NCBI GenBank assembly: GCA_020061705.1
Contig: JAGUXT010000027.1
Location: 1 to 64,000 of the forward strand
DNA length: 64,000 nucleotides
Direction of reading: 5' to 3'
Origin: Halothiobacillus sp.
GTDB taxonomy: Bacteria > Pseudomonadota > Gammaproteobacteria > Halothiobacillales > Halothiobacillaceae
The notes beneath the pieces were generated by a model, which made no database searches, was not told the DNA's origin, and saw only the letters and a program-made list of their open reading frames with translations. This document shows positions 63,556-64,000 of this stretch, in pieces. The translations under genes were made by a program, and so were the position numbers. Numbering within the stretch: the first letter of the stretch is position 1; each line of letters starts with the position of its first letter.

Positions 63556-64000
63556 AGCGCTTCAGTTTTCAAATCAGGGTTCTGGTCTTCGCGCTGGGTA
63601 CAAGCCTTGTTGCCGGCTGCGCGAGCATGGCACCGGACTACCAGCGCCCCACTGCGCCGGTGCCGGCGGAGTTTCCGCAGGCCGGAGCCAAGGCTCCTGC
63701 CAACGCACCGCTGGCGGAGAATATCCCTTGGCGTGATTATTTTGCCGACCCGCGTCTGCGCGAGGTGATCGCTCAGGCGCTGGCTAATAATCGTGATCTG
63801 CGTGTGGCGACGCTGAATATCGAAAAGGCGCGGGCGCAGTACCTGATTCAGCGCGCCGATCTGTTTCCGAGTATCGGCGCAACGGGCAGTCAGTCGGCGC
63901 AGCGACTGCCTGGCGATTTGACCTCCAGCGGCGAGGCGGCGACCAGTCGCCAGTACAATGCCAACATTGGCTTTACCGCCTGGGAACTGGATTTCTTCGG
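63552..64000 (+). CDS. Outer-membrane efflux lipoprotein (NodT/OprM family), partial
   Basis: Only the first 149 residues are inside the window and the gene runs off the right end. Lipobox VAGCASM has Cys23. The first TolC-type helices ([19 protein letters not shown], then [20 protein letters not shown]) match the NodT/OprM subgroup. It forms the outer-membrane channel for the two upstream proteins. Confidence 0.95.
   Translation, partial: MKRFSFQIRVLVFALGTSLVAGCASMAPDYQRPTAPVPAEFPQAGAKAPANAPLAENIPWRDYFADPRLREVIAQALANNRDLRVATLNIEKARAQYLIQRADLFPSIGATGSQSAQRLPGDLTSSGEAATSRQYNANIGFTAWELDFF

Overview
The window looks like chromosomal DNA (roughly 60% GC by eye) from a diazotrophic, chemolithoautotrophic beta- or gammaproteobacterium. 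The evidence is a long nitrogen-fixation (nif) accessory region next to a form II RuBisCO locus (cbbM-cbbQ-cbbO with divergent cbbR). Proteobacterial housekeeping genes support this: NifM, RlmC, ProQ, an Arg32-type EF-P with EarP, and a BPSS1780-type membrane protein. The sequence does not settle the genus. nifHDK is not present and is presumed to lie just left of position 1.

Layout. 1-23930 is almost entirely nif, all on the + strand. It runs: nifT, ferredoxin; nifY and two unrecognised genes; nifE-nifN-nifX-rseC-like-DUF269-DUF683-fdxB-unknown; a TAT-exported ApbE; iscA-nifU-nifS-unknown; nifV-cysE-unknown; nifW-nifZ-nifM. It ends in a tightly packed module: protoglobin, CCG-type Fe-S oxidoreductase, thioredoxin-like [2Fe-2S] ferredoxin, second NifZ-domain protein, two-domain SagB/ThcOx-like nitroreductase and two small unknown proteins. 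I found sigma-54 -24/-12 promoters before nifE, iscA and nifV, each with an upstream NifA-type TGT-N10-ACA site. Three copies of a ~600-bp element built of nested inverted repeats separate the first nif blocks.

24118-30169 holds tRNA-Arg(CCG) with its terminator, then cbbO, cbbQ and cbbM on the - strand and cbbR on the + strand. 30303-34740 looks like an iron or electron-transfer locus. ExbB-ExbD-TonB runs on the + strand and converges on a - strand set: outer-membrane-type protein, FMN-binding protein, ApbE and a four-helix, histidine-bearing membrane protein. A Fur-box-like sequence lies upstream of the - strand set.

34965-58289 is mostly housekeeping: rluD, ampG-like, proQ, murI, hemB, rlmC, def, efp-earP and trmO. 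Accessory items are interspersed: an AT-richer TPR gene, an OGT-type glycosyltransferase with an aldolase-like and a dehydrogenase gene, and a Fic protein. 58327-64000 is a TetR-regulated RND efflux operon whose outer-membrane gene is cut by the window end.

How it fits together. The nif genes cover FeMo-cofactor assembly (NifE, NifN, NifX, NifY, NifV homocitrate), Fe-S supply (IscA, NifU, NifS, CysE), nitrogenase maturation (NifW, NifZ, NifM) and electron carriers (ferredoxins). The terminal module is the best candidate for an incompletely described system: an O2-sensing or redox module linked to nitrogen fixation.
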